From positions 1 through 34,545 of the forward strand of contig NZ_MJEJ02000013.1 of assembly GCF_002095435.2 (NCBI RefSeq): a stretch of DNA of 34,545 nt, written 5' to 3'. The first letter of the stretch is position 1; each line of letters opens with the position of its first letter. The translations under genes and the position numbers were made by a program. Shown piece after piece: positions 9,802-18,484 of this stretch. A model generated the notes under the pieces. The model searched no databases, was not told where the DNA came from, and was given only the letters and a program-made list of their open reading frames with translations. The DNA is from Williamsia sp. 1138 (GTDB lineage: Bacteria > Actinomycetota > Actinomycetes > Mycobacteriales > Mycobacteriaceae).

Positions 9802-9927
9802 AAGGGCACGATCGGCGACCAGAAGAGCACAGTCGACGACCAGAAGGGCACGATCGGCGACCAGAAGAGCACGATCGACGTCCGGAAGGGCACGATCGGC
9901 GACGGAAAGGGCACGATCGGCGTCCGG
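9802..9927. repeat. 21-bp minisatellite array B (six units)
   Basis: Six contiguous 21-bp units start at 9802, 9823, 9844, 9865, 9886 and 9907, with consensus AAGGGCACGATCGGCGACCAG and two alternating versions (AAGGGC and AAGAGC). It ends 14 bp short of the stop of the minus-strand esterase gene. It has the same period as array A but a different sequence. Confidence 0.92.
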
Positions 9928-9941
9928 GAACTGCCGCAGGA

Positions 9942-10913
9942 TCAGGCCCCGATCGCCGGGCCGATGACACGCCAGCTGTCGCGCATCTGCTGTTCGAACG
10001 AACCCCAGGTGTGCGCTCCGGTCGGGAACACCTTGTAGGTGTGTCCGATGCCGGCCGAACGCAGAGCGCCCGCCATCTGATCGGTGCACTGCCGCGTGAT
10101 CACCTCGACCTGGGCCGGCCCGAAGAACAGCGGGACCGCCGCGGGGCCCGGTGCCGCGCTCGGCAGACCGGTGGCAGCAGAAATGTATATCGCTTTACCG
10201 CGCAGCCGGTTCGGGTGCAACGTCGCGTCGTGCCAGGCCCAGGCCGGATCACCGGGTGGCCCGTACATTGCGAGCGGATTGGCGCCTCCCGACGCCACCG
10301 TCGCCGAGACCGCCGCAGTCCCGAGTGGACTGCCGATGGCAGGACAGCCGCTGTACGACGCGACAGCCCGGTAGACGTCGGGTGCCTGGCCGGCCAGGTC
10401 GAGTGCCGGTCCCCCACTCATCGACAGTCCGGCGATCGCATTCGCGCCGTTCGACTTCAGTTCGGGGGCCAGCGCGGCAGGCAATTCCCGCGTCAGATAG
10501 GTCTGCCACTTGTTGATTCCGGTCACGAGATCGGGGCCACGCCAGTCGGCGTACCAGCTGTATTTACCCCCGAGCGGCGAGACGACGTTGACGCGTTTGC
10601 CCGCGAAGAACCCTTCGTAGTTGGTGTAGTTCACCCAACTGTCACCCTCGGTCCCGCCCCCTTTGCCGTTGAGGAGATAGAACGTCGGCGCGCCGGCAGA
10701 GTTGCCGGCCGGGCGTAGGACCTGATTCGGGATGACCCGATTCATCGAAGGCGAATACACGTAGATGATCGACAACCGATCGGTGATCTGCTTGCTACCG
10801 GTCACGGCCGGCGCGGATGCCGCTGGACCCACGCCCTGGCACAACGCGGCCACCACCGCCACCACACCGACACATGCCGTCAACCCTCGCGAGATACCGC
10901 CCCGAATGCTCAT
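9942..10913 (-). CDS. Secreted antigen-85-like esterase / mycolyltransferase-family protein
   Basis: A 323-residue exported alpha/beta hydrolase of the PF00756 esterase family, which includes the antigen 85 mycolyltransferases. The signal peptide covers about residues 1-33 (GLTACVGVVAVVAALCQGVG then PAASAPA). The opening strand (IYVYSPSMNRVIPNQVLRP) and LLNGKGGG match antigen-85-like proteins, as does the loop SWYADWRGP. The nucleophile is in GLSMSGGPA, and the histidine in GAHTWGSFEQ near the C-terminus. Family members transfer mycolic acids onto trehalose or arabinogalactan, or are divergent esterases; activity here is not decided by sequence. Start ATG 10913 has only a weak ribosome site. 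It interrupts the path between smpB and tmRNA. Confidence 0.87.
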   Translation of the reverse strand: MSIRGGISRGLTACVGVVAVVAALCQGVGPAASAPAVTGSKQITDRLSIIYVYSPSMNRVIPNQVLRPAGNSAGAPTFYLLNGKGGGTEGDSWVNYTNYEGFFAGKRVNVVSPLGGKYSWYADWRGPDLVTGINKWQTYLTRELPAALAPELKSNGANAIAGLSMSGGPALDLAGQAPDVYRAVASYSGCPAIGSPLGTAAVSATVASGGANPLAMYGPPGDPAWAWHDATLHPNRLRGKAIYISAATGLPSAAPGPAAVPLFFGPAQVEVITRQCTDQMAGALRSAGIGHTYKVFPTGAHTWGSFEQQMRDSWRVIGPAIGA

Positions 10914-11014
10914 CAGGGGTCAGTGCAGTCGACCGTCCTTCGCGATGCAAACCTCAATCCCGGCGCGACACCAGGTCGATACCAAACCCTGACCCCGCCG
11001 ATACTGCGCAGCGG

Positions 11015-11488
11015 TCAGCGCATCCCCTTGACGCGGCGACCGAGCTCTCGGGTGACTTCCCGCTCAGCGTCGCGCTTGGCCAGGTCGTGGCGCTTGTCGT
11101 GGTCCTGCTTGCCTCGGGCGAGCGCGAGTTCCACCTTCACCTTGCCGTCGTTGAAGTACATCGACAAGGGCACGAGCGTGAGGTTGCCGTCGCGGATCTT
11201 GCCGACCAGGCCGTCGATCTCCTTGCGGTGCAGCAACAACTTTCGGTTGCGGCGTGGCGCGTGGTTGGTCCACGACCCGTTGCCGTACTCGGGGATGTGC
11301 AGTCCGCGCAGCCAGATCTCGCCGTTGTCGACGGTCGCGAACGCGTCGACCAGCGACGCTTTGCCGTCACGCAGACTCTTGACCTCGGTCCCGACCAGTG
11401 CGACACCGGCCTCGTAGGTGTCGAGGATGGCATAGTTGTGCCGCGCCTTACGGTTCGTCGCAATCGCCTTGCGGCCCTTTTCCTTCAT
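11015..11488 (-). CDS. smpB: SsrA-binding protein SmpB
   Basis: SmpB binds the tRNA-like end of tmRNA and takes the place of the codon-anticodon helix in the stalled ribosome. The 157-residue protein has the expected length and all landmarks: [20 protein letters not shown] at the N-terminus, [30 protein letters not shown], then the basic C-terminal tail ([20 protein letters not shown] ... RRVKGMR) that enters the mRNA channel. It follows ftsX by about 95 bp on the same strand, as in Mycobacterium (Rv3102c-Rv3100c order), and its partner RNA gene is 1.4 kb downstream. Confidence 0.98.
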   Translation of the reverse strand: MKEKGRKAIATNRKARHNYAILDTYEAGVALVGTEVKSLRDGKASLVDAFATVDNGEIWLRGLHIPEYGNGSWTNHAPRRNRKLLLHRKEIDGLVGKIRDGNLTLVPLSMYFNDGKVKVELALARGKQDHDKRHDLAKRDAEREVTRELGRRVKGMR

Positions 11489-11582
11489 CGATTCTCACCT
11501 ACTCTCGCCGGGTATCCGCCGGATTTCTCGTGTCTGATGGCCCCGCAACACTACACAGGCCGGGGCCGCGGCGTCGCCCCGA

Positions 11583-12488
11583 TTATTCGCGGACGTAGAA
11601 CCGGAGCGTCGCGTACGCCGTGATGCTGGACAGCCCCACGCCGATGATGATCAGCCACGGGGCGACGAACAGCACGTCCGAGACGCCGATCTTCGCCAGG
11701 ATGTTCACACCGTAGAGATCCTGCAGGGCACGATCGAAGAACAACGCCTTGGCACCGAATAGTCCCGCGATGGCCAGGACCGAACCGACCACGGTCGCGA
11801 TCACCGCCTCGAGCAGGAAGGGCAGCTGGGTGTACCAGCGGGTGGCGCCCACCAGGCGCATGATCCCCACCTCGGTCCGCCGTGTGTACGCGGCGACCTG
11901 AACGGTGTTGGCAATCAACAGCACCGCAGCGAACACCAGTACGAGCGCGATGGCGAACGCCGCATTGCGCGCACCGTCGAGGACGCTGAAGATTCGTTTG
12001 ACGAGTTCGCGCTGGTCCAGCACGCTGTCCACCCCGTCCGCGGTCCGGAACGTGTCGAGGACGACGCCGAACTGGTCCGGGTCGGACATCCGCACCTTGA
12101 ACGACGCGGGCAGGGTGTCTTCCCTGACCAGTGCCGCGATGTCCGGGTTGTTGGCGAACGTCTTGGTCGTGGCGTCGCGGTAGGCCTGCGCGCGGTTGAT
12201 GTACTGCACCGACTCGACCCCTGTGGTCCCCTCGATGTCGGTCCGGAGCGTGGCGCAGGGCGCCGACTTGCAGTCGGGGTCGGCGTCGGTCACCGGATCG
12301 GAGATGAAGATCTGCATCTCCACACGATCGAGGAAGATGTCCTGGGTCTTGTCGGCCATCTGCACCACCAGCAGACCGGCGCCGAACATGCCGAGGGTGA
12401 TGGCTGTGGTGATGATCATCGCCACCGTCATGGTGACGTTGCGGCGCAGTCCGTTCAGGACTTCGCTCAGTATGAAACTCGCGCGCAT
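11583..12488 (-). CDS. ftsX: Cell division ABC transporter permease FtsX
   Basis: FtsX is the membrane subunit of FtsEX, which activates peptidoglycan hydrolases at the septum (RipC in mycobacteria). The 301-residue protein has the standard layout: a short N-terminus (FILSEVLNGLRRNVTMTVAM), first membrane helix, and a large extracellular domain with a Cys pair (CKSAPCATL). Three helices follow in the last 130 residues (AFAIALVLVFAAVLLIANTV, LLEAVIATVVGSVLAIAGLF, VLFVAPWLIIIGVGLSSITA). The cytoplasmic coupling motif RRTEVGIMRLVGATRW is intact. ATG 12488 is chosen; no strong ribosome site is visible. It lies 53 bp downstream of ftsE in one operon. Confidence 0.96.
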   Translation of the reverse strand: MRASFILSEVLNGLRRNVTMTVAMIITTAITLGMFGAGLLVVQMADKTQDIFLDRVEMQIFISDPVTDADPDCKSAPCATLRTDIEGTTGVESVQYINRAQAYRDATTKTFANNPDIAALVREDTLPASFKVRMSDPDQFGVVLDTFRTADGVDSVLDQRELVKRIFSVLDGARNAAFAIALVLVFAAVLLIANTVQVAAYTRRTEVGIMRLVGATRWYTQLPFLLEAVIATVVGSVLAIAGLFGAKALFFDRALQDLYGVNILAKIGVSDVLFVAPWLIIIGVGLSSITAYATLRFYVRE

Positions 12489-12541
12489 CGGAGTTCGGGT
12501 GTCCTCCCGGTCGGGACTACAGAAGAAGTGGAATGGTGGGC

Positions 12542-13231
12542 TCAGCCGCCGAGGCCGTAGACGCCGTGGGCGTCGTCGCGGGTCAGGCGACCGTTGCTGA
12601 ACTCGAGAACTCTCCGCCGCATGGAGTCGACGATCTGACGATCGTGCGTGGCCATCACGACGGTGGTACCCCGACGGTTCACGCGGTCGAGGACCTCGAC
12701 GATCTCCCGGCTGGTGTCGGGGTCGAGGTTTCCGGTGGGCTCGTCGGCCAACAAGAGCAGCGGCCGGTTCGCGATCGCCCTCGCGATGGCCACGCGCTGC
12801 ATCTCGCCGCCGGAGAGTTCGTACGGCATCCGGTCCGCCTTGCCCGACAGTCCCACGTAGTCGAGGACCTCGGGCACCACCTTGGAGACCGTGTTGCGCG
12901 GTTTGCCGATCACCTCGAGGGCGAACGCCACGTTCTCGGCCACCGACTTCTGCTGGAGCAGCCGGAAGTCCTGGAAGACACATCCGATCGACTGCCGCAG
13001 CTTGGGGACCTTACGGCCCGGCAGCTTGTTGACGTGGAAGTCGCCCACGTAGACGTCACCGGAGGTCGGCTTGTCCTCTTTCAGGAGCAACCGGAAGAAG
13101 GTTGACTTGCCCGAACCCGAGGGCCCGATGAGGAATGCGAAATCGCCTTTGTCGACGTCGAGAGACAGATCCCGCAGTGCGGGCCGGGTCGATGCCTTGT
13201 ACTGCATCGTCACATTGTTGACGCTGATCAC
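12542..13231 (-). CDS. ftsE: Cell division ATP-binding protein FtsE
   Basis: FtsE is the ATPase of the FtsEX complex; ATP hydrolysis drives FtsX to switch septal hydrolases on. The 229-residue protein is a complete ABC domain: Walker [10 protein letters not shown] near residue 36, Q-loop VFQDFRLL, signature [14 protein letters not shown], Walker [14 protein letters not shown] and the H-loop VVMATHD. The C-terminus ([19 protein letters not shown]) is typical of actinobacterial FtsE. It sits directly upstream of ftsX and downstream of the proline-rich membrane protein. Confidence 0.97.
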   Translation of the reverse strand: MISVNNVTMQYKASTRPALRDLSLDVDKGDFAFLIGPSGSGKSTFFRLLLKEDKPTSGDVYVGDFHVNKLPGRKVPKLRQSIGCVFQDFRLLQQKSVAENVAFALEVIGKPRNTVSKVVPEVLDYVGLSGKADRMPYELSGGEMQRVAIARAIANRPLLLLADEPTGNLDPDTSREIVEVLDRVNRRGTTVVMATHDRQIVDSMRRRVLEFSNGRLTRDDAHGVYGLGG

Positions 13232-13285
13232 GGTCGCCCAGTGTAGCCACGAATACTTGCCGCGCCCCTCAGACTTGCCGCCCGG

Positions 13286-13807
13286 TCAGGGCGCAATGCT
13301 GATCGTCGGCAGCTCAGGGAGCCGGAACCCGCCGCCCGGGGTGGTGGTCGTGGTAGTCGGCGCCTCCGAACTCGAGCTCGACGACTCCTCGCCGGTCGGC
13401 GGGACCGTGGTGGACGGGGTGACGGTTGTCGACGGCGTGGACGTCTCGGTGGGCTCTTCCTCGACCGGCTCAGGTGTGGTGGTTCGTGGTGCCTGAACCT
13501 GCGAGATCTGATTCTGCCGGTTCTCTTGGTCGAGGTTGGCGTAGTGATCCGACCGCTGGCCGTAGAGGAACAGTGCGGCGATGAACAACACCACCAGCGC
13601 CGCGGTGGTCGTCCGAACCCGGCCACGGAAAATCCGCCGGGGTATGCGCTCCCAGAGGGTCTTCTTGTGGCTGTTCGCGGGTCCTTCGGTGTCCGCCGGG
13701 GCCGTCGAAGGTGCTTCCGGCGTCGTGGATCGCCGGGTCACGGGTTGCGGGGTCACTGGTTGCGGGGTCACGTTCTTGTCGATGTTCTCACCGGTGCCAT
13801 CGCTCAT
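13286..13807 (-). CDS. Proline/threonine-rich single-pass membrane protein (Rv3103c-like position)
   Basis: A 173-residue protein with a disordered Thr/Pro-rich cytoplasmic N-terminus containing a direct repeat (VTPQPVTPQPVT). A basic stretch (WERIPRRIFRGRVR) precedes one membrane helix (TTAALVVLFIAALFLYGQ, about residues 66-84). An external tail is rich in Thr, Pro, Ser and Glu and ends GGGFRLPELPTISIAP. No enzyme domain is visible. In M. tuberculosis the gene between mscS (Rv3104c) and ftsE (Rv3102c) is also a proline-rich membrane protein, so this is a positional equivalent. It overlaps the mscS stop by four bases (ATGA). A role beside FtsEX or MscS is only suggested by that linkage. Confidence 0.75.
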   Translation of the reverse strand: MSDGTGENIDKNVTPQPVTPQPVTRRSTTPEAPSTAPADTEGPANSHKKTLWERIPRRIFRGRVRTTTAALVVLFIAALFLYGQRSDHYANLDQENRQNQISQVQAPRTTTPEPVEEEPTETSTPSTTVTPSTTVPPTGEESSSSSSEAPTTTTTTPGGGFRLPELPTISIAP

Positions 13808-14745
13808 CGGCTTCCCTCCTCAGCGGCTGCCGGCGCGACGGAGTCGGTCTCGATGGCCGTACCCGGCGCGAGCGCAATGCCCGCCCGGCCGAAGGCCCTG
13901 ACGATTCTGGCGCGCAGGTCTCGGCTGACCTCGAACTGTTTGCCCGGCAGCGTCCTGGCCACGATCCGCACCGTCATGGTGTCGACCTCGATGTCGGTGA
14001 CACCCATGGCCGTGGGTTCGTCGAGCAGCAGGTTGCGGGTGCGGGAGTCGGTGAATGCCTGGTGGCCGATCTGGGCGATCAACTCGTTGACCCGGGCCAT
14101 GTCGGCGCCGATCGGCAGCGGGATGTCGACCACGGAGCGGGCCCAGTCCTTGGACAGGTTGATGGCCTTGACGATCTGGCCGTTCGGGATGGTGATCATC
14201 TCGCCATCCGCCGAGCGCAGTTTAGTGATGCGCAACGTCACGTCTTCGACGGTGCCCTCGGCGGGTTCGGCCGCACCGGTGATCGCCAACGACACCACGT
14301 CACCGAACCCGTATTGCTTCTCGGTGATGATGAAGAAGCCCGACAGCAGATCCTGGACGATGCGCTGGGCACCGAATCCCAGGGCGGCACCCAGCACGGT
14401 CGCGGGCGCCACGAAACCGGTGATCGGAACGCCCAGCTCTCGCACGATGCTGAATCCCGCGATGATGTACACGATCGCGATTGCCACCCAGGCGATGACC
14501 TGGGCGACGGAGTGCCGGTGTTTGATCGCCTCCGACCGCACGAGTGCATCGGATTCGGTGAACTGCGAATCGATCTTGGTGGTGATCCGGCCGACCATCC
14601 ACTGGACGAAGCGGGTGGCCAACAAGGCGCCGACGACCCACAACAGGATGGTGAGGCCCTGCAGCGAGAGCCATCGGATCAGGCGGTCCGAGCCGGCGGG
14701 CCCGGACGGGGCCGCCGTCACGAACGCGACTACATCATGAAACAA
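13804..14745 (-). CDS. Small-conductance mechanosensitive channel (MscS family)
   Basis: Opens under membrane tension to release osmolytes during hypo-osmotic shock. The 313-residue protein has three predicted membrane helices (LTILLWVVGALLATRFV, VIAWVAIAIVYIIAGFSIV and the pore helix). The pore-lining Gly/Ala pattern is VLGAALGFGAQRIVQDLLSG. The beta domain follows with the family motif EGTVEDVTLRITKLRSADGE and IPNGQI. The C-terminal alpha/beta part is complete. It lies between prfB and the proline-rich protein, as in Mycobacterium, and its stop overlaps the next start. Confidence 0.93.
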   Translation of the reverse strand: MFHDVVAFVTAAPSGPAGSDRLIRWLSLQGLTILLWVVGALLATRFVQWMVGRITTKIDSQFTESDALVRSEAIKHRHSVAQVIAWVAIAIVYIIAGFSIVRELGVPITGFVAPATVLGAALGFGAQRIVQDLLSGFFIITEKQYGFGDVVSLAITGAAEPAEGTVEDVTLRITKLRSADGEMITIPNGQIVKAINLSKDWARSVVDIPLPIGADMARVNELIAQIGHQAFTDSRTRNLLLDEPTAMGVTDIEVDTMTVRIVARTLPGKQFEVSRDLRARIVRAFGRAGIALAPGTAIETDSVAPAAAEEGSR

Positions 14746-14847
14746 GCGATTTACTCCTCCGGTGTGGTGCCGCGGCCCTACTGGTCAGGTCGAACTCCGC
14801 TGCGGTGGAAAAATCAGGGCCGGCTCGAAGCTCGGGCCCGACACGGC

Positions 14848-15960
14848 CTAGGCCGTTTGCGCCATCCTCCAACGGATCCCAGATTCGATGAATCCGTCGA
14901 TGTCGCCGTCGAGGACGGCTGTGGGGTTGTTGACCTCGAACTCGGTCCGAAGGTCTTTGACCATTTGGTAGGGATGCAGCACGTACGACCGCATCTGGTT
15001 GCCCCAGCTGGATCCGCCATCACCTTTGAGGGCGTCCATCTCCGCGCGTTCTTCTTTTCGTTTGCGCTCGAGCAACTTGGCCTGCAGAACCCGCATTGCC
15101 GCGGCCTTGTTCTGCAGCTGGCTCTTTTCGTTCTGACAGGTCACCACGATACCGGTCGGAATGTGGGTGAGTCGCACAGCGGAGTCCGTGGTGTTCACGG
15201 ACTGACCACCGGGACCTGATGAACGGTAGACGTCAACGCGCAGTTCGTTTTCCGCGATGTCGATATGATCTGTGGTTTCCACCACAGGCAGTACCTCGAC
15301 CTCGGCGAACGACGTCTGACGGCGGCCCTGGTTGTCGAAGGGACTGATCCGGACGAGCCGGTGGGTGCCCATCTCGATCGAGAGGGTGCCGTACATGTAC
15401 GGCCCCTTGACGGCGAACGTCGCAGACTTCAGGCCCGCCTCTTCGGCGTACGACGTGTCGTAGACCTCGACTTTGTAGTCATGCTTCTCGGCCCACCGGA
15501 TGTACATGCGCATCAGCATCTCGGCCCAGTCCGCGGCGTCGACCCCACCGGCGCCCGACCGGATGTTGACCAGGGCATCGCGGTGATCGTATTCACCGGC
15601 GAGCATGGTCTTGACCTCCATCGCCTCGATGTCGGTGCGCAAAGAGACACGTTCGGCGTCGGCGTCGGCCATGGCCTCTGTGCGAGAGGCGCCTTCTTCG
15701 GATTCGGCCAGCTCGTACAGCAGCGGGAGGTCCTCGAGGCGCTGGCGCAGTTCGGCGACCCGGCGCAGTTCGGTCTGCGCGTGCGACAGCTCACTGGTCA
15801 CCTGCTGAGCATGTTCCTGGTTGTTCCACAGCTCGGGATCGGCGGCCTGATGTTCGAGCTCATCGATCCGTCGCCGAAGCTCCTCGAGGTCGAGGACCTT
15901 CTCCACGGTGGTGAGGGTCGAATCGAGGGCGTCGATGTCTGCTGAGGCGTCTGGATGCAC
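14848..15960 (-). CDS. prfB: Peptide chain release factor 2
   Basis: Recognises UGA and UAA stop codons and triggers peptide release. The protein has about 370 residues with the class II recognition motif SPF ([18 protein letters not shown]), the catalytic GGQ ([20 protein letters not shown]) and a full C-terminal domain ([20 protein letters not shown]). There is no in-frame UGA near the start, so the autoregulatory frameshift of E. coli prfB is absent, as usual in Actinobacteria. I set the start at GTG 15960 ([10 protein letters not shown]), which matches the mycobacterial N-terminus as I remember it; GTG 15966 two codons upstream is equally possible, and neither has a strong ribosome site. 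Confidence 0.97.
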   Translation of the reverse strand: MHPDASADIDALDSTLTTVEKVLDLEELRRRIDELEHQAADPELWNNQEHAQQVTSELSHAQTELRRVAELRQRLEDLPLLYELAESEEGASRTEAMADADAERVSLRTDIEAMEVKTMLAGEYDHRDALVNIRSGAGGVDAADWAEMLMRMYIRWAEKHDYKVEVYDTSYAEEAGLKSATFAVKGPYMYGTLSIEMGTHRLVRISPFDNQGRRQTSFAEVEVLPVVETTDHIDIAENELRVDVYRSSGPGGQSVNTTDSAVRLTHIPTGIVVTCQNEKSQLQNKAAAMRVLQAKLLERKRKEERAEMDALKGDGGSSWGNQMRSYVLHPYQMVKDLRTEFEVNNPTAVLDGDIDGFIESGIRWRMAQTA

Positions 15961-15997
15961 GATCACTCAGGGTACCGGTCCGGCAGCGCCATACCTA

Positions 15998-16405
15998 TCA
16001 GTCCTTACGCAGGTTGGGTCCGGCCTGGCCAGGATCGTGGCCGATGGGCCCGGCGAGCTCCCAGCTCGTCTCGGCCTTACCCGGCTTGTAGGTCACCGAG
16101 ATCTCGTCGCCGACCGACGGCCAGCTCATCGACAACGGCACCACGAAACGCCCGTACACGGCGGTGGGTGCGGTGTCGGGTCCGATGATCGTGCCCGAGA
16201 CCGTGCAGAAGACTTGATGGTTCTTGTCGCCTTCGACGGGCTGATCGGACACCCCGGTGAGTGTCAAGGTGCCCGGAACGCGATTGGAGAATCTCGGATC
16301 ACCGGGCCTGCCACCTGCAGTCTCACCCGACCGGGAGCGGCGCCACTGGATCAGGAACGCCGCGAGTACAGCGGCGAACATCACGATGAGAATGATCTCG
16401 ACCAT
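15998..16405 (-). CDS. Small membrane-anchored hypothetical protein
   Basis: A 135-residue protein with one N-terminal membrane helix (EIILIVMFAAVLAAFLIQW) followed by RRSRSG and a soluble domain of about 100 residues with alternating beta-like segments (TLTLTGVSDQP, VFCTVSGTIIGP, GRFVVPLSM, ISVTYKPGKAETSWEL). The topology suggests either an anchored extracytoplasmic domain or a cytoplasmic one; the basic residues after the helix favour the cytoplasmic side. I do not recognise the family. It precedes prfB on the same strand by about 38 bp and is divergent from hisN, with 78 bp between starts. Confidence 0.65.
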   Translation of the reverse strand: MVEIILIVMFAAVLAAFLIQWRRSRSGETAGGRPGDPRFSNRVPGTLTLTGVSDQPVEGDKNHQVFCTVSGTIIGPDTAPTAVYGRFVVPLSMSWPSVGDEISVTYKPGKAETSWELAGPIGHDPGQAGPNLRKD

Positions 16406-16483
16406 GTTCCAAGGCTAACCGGACATGACGGGTGAAGACGCGGGGCGATCGAGCGACCTCGCGGCCAAGTAGCGTGGCGTTTC

Positions 16484-17269
16484 ATGACCGAACCCCGCGA
16501 CCTGCAGATCGCGCTGGCGCTGGCAGACGCCGCCGACGCCATCACCACCGCCCGTTTCGGCGCCCTCGACCTGATCGTCGACTCCAAACCCGACCTCACC
16601 CCCGTCTCGGACGCCGACCTGGCCGTCGAGACGCGGTTGCGTGAGTTGATAGCCCAGGAGTGCCCGGGCGACGACGTCCTCGGAGAAGAGTTCGGCGGCG
16701 ACGTCGCGCTGACGGGGCGCCAATGGGTGATCGACCCGATCGACGGCACCAAGAACTTCGTCCGCGGGGTCCCGGTCTGGGCGACCCTCATAGCCCTGCT
16801 GGTCGACGGCGTTCCGCAGACCGGGTTCGTCAGCGCGCCGGCGTTGGGCCGGCGCTGGTGGGCCTCGGCAGGCGAAGGGGCGTTCGCCCAGGGACCAGAC
16901 GCCGCCGTGCGTCCGATCCGCGTCTCCAAGGTGTCGGAGGTGTCATCAGCGAGCCTGGCGTTCTCGAGCCTGTCCGGTTGGCGCGATCGCGGCGTCCGCG
17001 ACGAGTTCATCGACCTCACCGACCAGGTCTGGCGGGTGCGCGGATACGGCGATTTCTACAACTACTGCCTCGTCGCCGAGGGCGCAGTCGACATCGCCGC
17101 AGAGCCCGAGGTTTCTCTGTGGGATCTGGCCCCGCTCGACATCCTGGTCCGCGAAGCCGGCGGGTCGTTCACCGCGCTCGACGGTAACGCCGGCCCCCAC
17201 GGCGGTAGTGCGGTCGCAACCAACGGAGCCCTGCACGCAACTGTTCTCTCCGCGCTGCGTCCCGCCTGA
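16484..17269 (+). CDS. hisN: Histidinol-phosphatase (inositol monophosphatase family)
   Basis: Removes phosphate from L-histidinol phosphate, the penultimate stage of histidine synthesis; actinobacteria use this IMPase-type enzyme instead of the HisB-type one. The 261-residue protein has the metal-site motifs of the family: GEEFGG near residue 68, [15 protein letters not shown] near 81 and the third aspartate in [17 protein letters not shown] near 210. [20 protein letters not shown] is characteristic of the HisN subgroup rather than general inositol phosphatases. Position next to prfB and upstream of the UlaG-like gene fits gene order in relatives (M. tuberculosis Rv3137 lies near fadE24/fadE23). 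Confidence 0.9.
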   Translation: MTEPRDLQIALALADAADAITTARFGALDLIVDSKPDLTPVSDADLAVETRLRELIAQECPGDDVLGEEFGGDVALTGRQWVIDPIDGTKNFVRGVPVWATLIALLVDGVPQTGFVSAPALGRRWWASAGEGAFAQGPDAAVRPIRVSKVSEVSSASLAFSSLSGWRDRGVRDEFIDLTDQVWRVRGYGDFYNYCLVAEGAVDIAAEPEVSLWDLAPLDILVREAGGSFTALDGNAGPHGGSAVATNGALHATVLSALRPA

Positions 17270-17286
17270 GGCGCATACTTGAGGCC

Positions 17287-17949
17287 ATGCAGATCACACA
17301 CTTCGGCCATTCCTGCATCCTCGTCGAGTTGAACGGCACCCGTGTGCTTTTCGATCCGGGCAACTTCTCACACGGCTTCACCGGCGTGACCGGACTCGAC
17401 GCGATCCTCATCACCCATCAGCACCCCGACCACGTGGACGTCGCAACGCTGCCCGATCTCGTGGCAGGCAACCCCGAGGCGGTTCTCTACGCCGACCCGC
17501 AGACGACGCGTCAGCTCAACGACGACGATGTCGCAGGAACGTGGACGGCTGCCCAGCCAGGCGACGAGTTCACCATCGGTGGCATCAATACCAGGATCGC
17601 CGGCGGCACCCATGCCGTGATCCATCCGGACATCCCCACCATCGACAACGTCGCCTATCTCCTCGGAGATGAGAGCAATCCGGCGCAATTGATGCATCCC
17701 GGTGACTCGTTGTTCGTTCCGGAGGAGAAGGTCGATGTGCTCGCGATGCCGACGATGGCCCCGTGGATGAAGATCAGTGAGGCCATCGACTACCTGCGCG
17801 CGGTGAAACCGCGCCTGAGCTTTCCGATCCACAACGCCCTGTTGGCGGAGGCCGGACTCAAGATGCACTATGGGCGCTTCTCGGAGATGAGCGATGAGTC
17901 GACCGAGTTCCTGGTCCTGCCGGATCAGGACGCCCTTGAGGTCACCTAG
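17287..17949 (+). CDS. UlaG-like metallo-beta-lactamase-fold hydrolase
   Basis: A 220-residue member of the MBL-fold hydrolase superfamily, UlaG/L-ascorbate-6-phosphate lactonase-like branch (lactamase_B_2). It starts with MQITHFGHSCILVELNGTR and has LFDPGNFS. The zinc motif is THQHPDHVD near residue 43; further ligands are likely in GGTHAVIH, LMHPGDSLFVP and PIHNALL. It is a probable Zn- or Mn-dependent hydrolase of a phosphodiester or lactone; the substrate is unknown. It follows hisN by 17 bp and is probably co-transcribed. It ends just before a nested hairpin shared with the convergent DUF2752 gene. Confidence 0.88.
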   Translation: MQITHFGHSCILVELNGTRVLFDPGNFSHGFTGVTGLDAILITHQHPDHVDVATLPDLVAGNPEAVLYADPQTTRQLNDDDVAGTWTAAQPGDEFTIGGINTRIAGGTHAVIHPDIPTIDNVAYLLGDESNPAQLMHPGDSLFVPEEKVDVLAMPTMAPWMKISEAIDYLRAVKPRLSFPIHNALLAEAGLKMHYGRFSEMSDESTEFLVLPDQDALEVT

Positions 17950-17959
17950 CAACTTTCTT

Positions 17960-18026
17960 GAGATCGTCCGATTGAGGGGTCGCCGAGGGAAATATGCCCT
18001 TTGCACCCTCGGAATCGGACGATCTC
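17960..18026. terminator. Nested hairpin between convergent genes
   Basis: An outer 14-bp inverted repeat (GAGATCGTCCGATT 17960-17973 with AATCGGACGATCTC 18013-18026) encloses an inner 7-bp one (CCGAGGG 17983-17989 with CCCTCGG 18006-18012). The right arms of both abut. No T tract follows, so a terminator role is inferred from the convergent context. Confidence 0.55.
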
Positions 18027-18037
18027 GGGGCCGAACG

Positions 18038-18484
18038 TCAGGCGATGTCGGGGAACACTCCGCCGCCGACCAGGTGGTCGATCACCCTGGCGATGCCGTA
18101 GAGCACCCAGATCACCACCACCGCGATGACAACCGGGTGGCGAAACAACCGAGCAATCGGCGCGGCCGGCTTTCGGCGTGTGGTGAGAATGCCCACCGCG
18201 ACCACGAACAGGATCGTGGCGACAAAACTGATGGGCCCGAAGATGTTGTACGAGAAAGCTCCCGCGAAGTCTCCGTGAGCGGAGGCAACCCAGCTACGGG
18301 TGAGGCCGCAACCCGGGCATGGCAGGCCCGTGATCAATCGCATCGGGCACATGGTGGGGCCGGACGTACTGAGGGACGGTGTCACCGCGAAGGCCGTGAC
18401 GACGGCGCCGACGCCAAAACCGGCGGCAATCCGAATCGAGCTCTCGGATTGCCGCCGGTTCGGCAGAGTCGACGGGGACGTCAC
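18038..18484 (-). CDS. DUF2752 membrane protein
   Basis: A 148-residue membrane protein of the DUF2752 family. The signature is the cysteine-rich loop [20 protein letters not shown] near residues 46-65, followed by a polar stretch ([16 protein letters not shown]) and two more hydrophobic segments ([34 protein letters not shown]). Function is unknown; the C-x(n)-CPGCG loop might bind a metal or form disulfides. The GTG start at 18484 overlaps the stop of the upstream GYF/TM2 gene (GTGA), so the two are translationally coupled. Confidence 0.85.
   Translation of the reverse strand: MTSPSTLPNRRQSESSIRIAAGFGVGAVVTAFAVTPSLSTSGPTMCPMRLITGLPCPGCGLTRSWVASAHGDFAGAFSYNIFGPISFVATILFVVAVGILTTRRKPAAPIARLFRHPVVIAVVVIWVLYGIARVIDHLVGGGVFPDIA

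Noticed and set aside
9802-9927. CRISPR array
   Set aside because: Units are contiguous 21-mers without unique spacers, and no cas gene is near.
9577-10089. Minus-strand open frame with ADRALL/ARSVSEE heptads
   Set aside because: It arises from the two 21-bp arrays, overlaps the esterase 3' end and the tmRNA 5' end, and has no ribosome site.
11539-11567. Terminator between ftsX and smpB (GGCCCCG/CGGGGCC)
   Set aside because: Short 7-bp stem with a 15-nt loop and no T tract; likely chance in GC-rich DNA.
15940-15966. Programmed frameshift in prfB
   Set aside because: The frame is continuous from the start to the GGQ domain; no early in-frame UGA exists.
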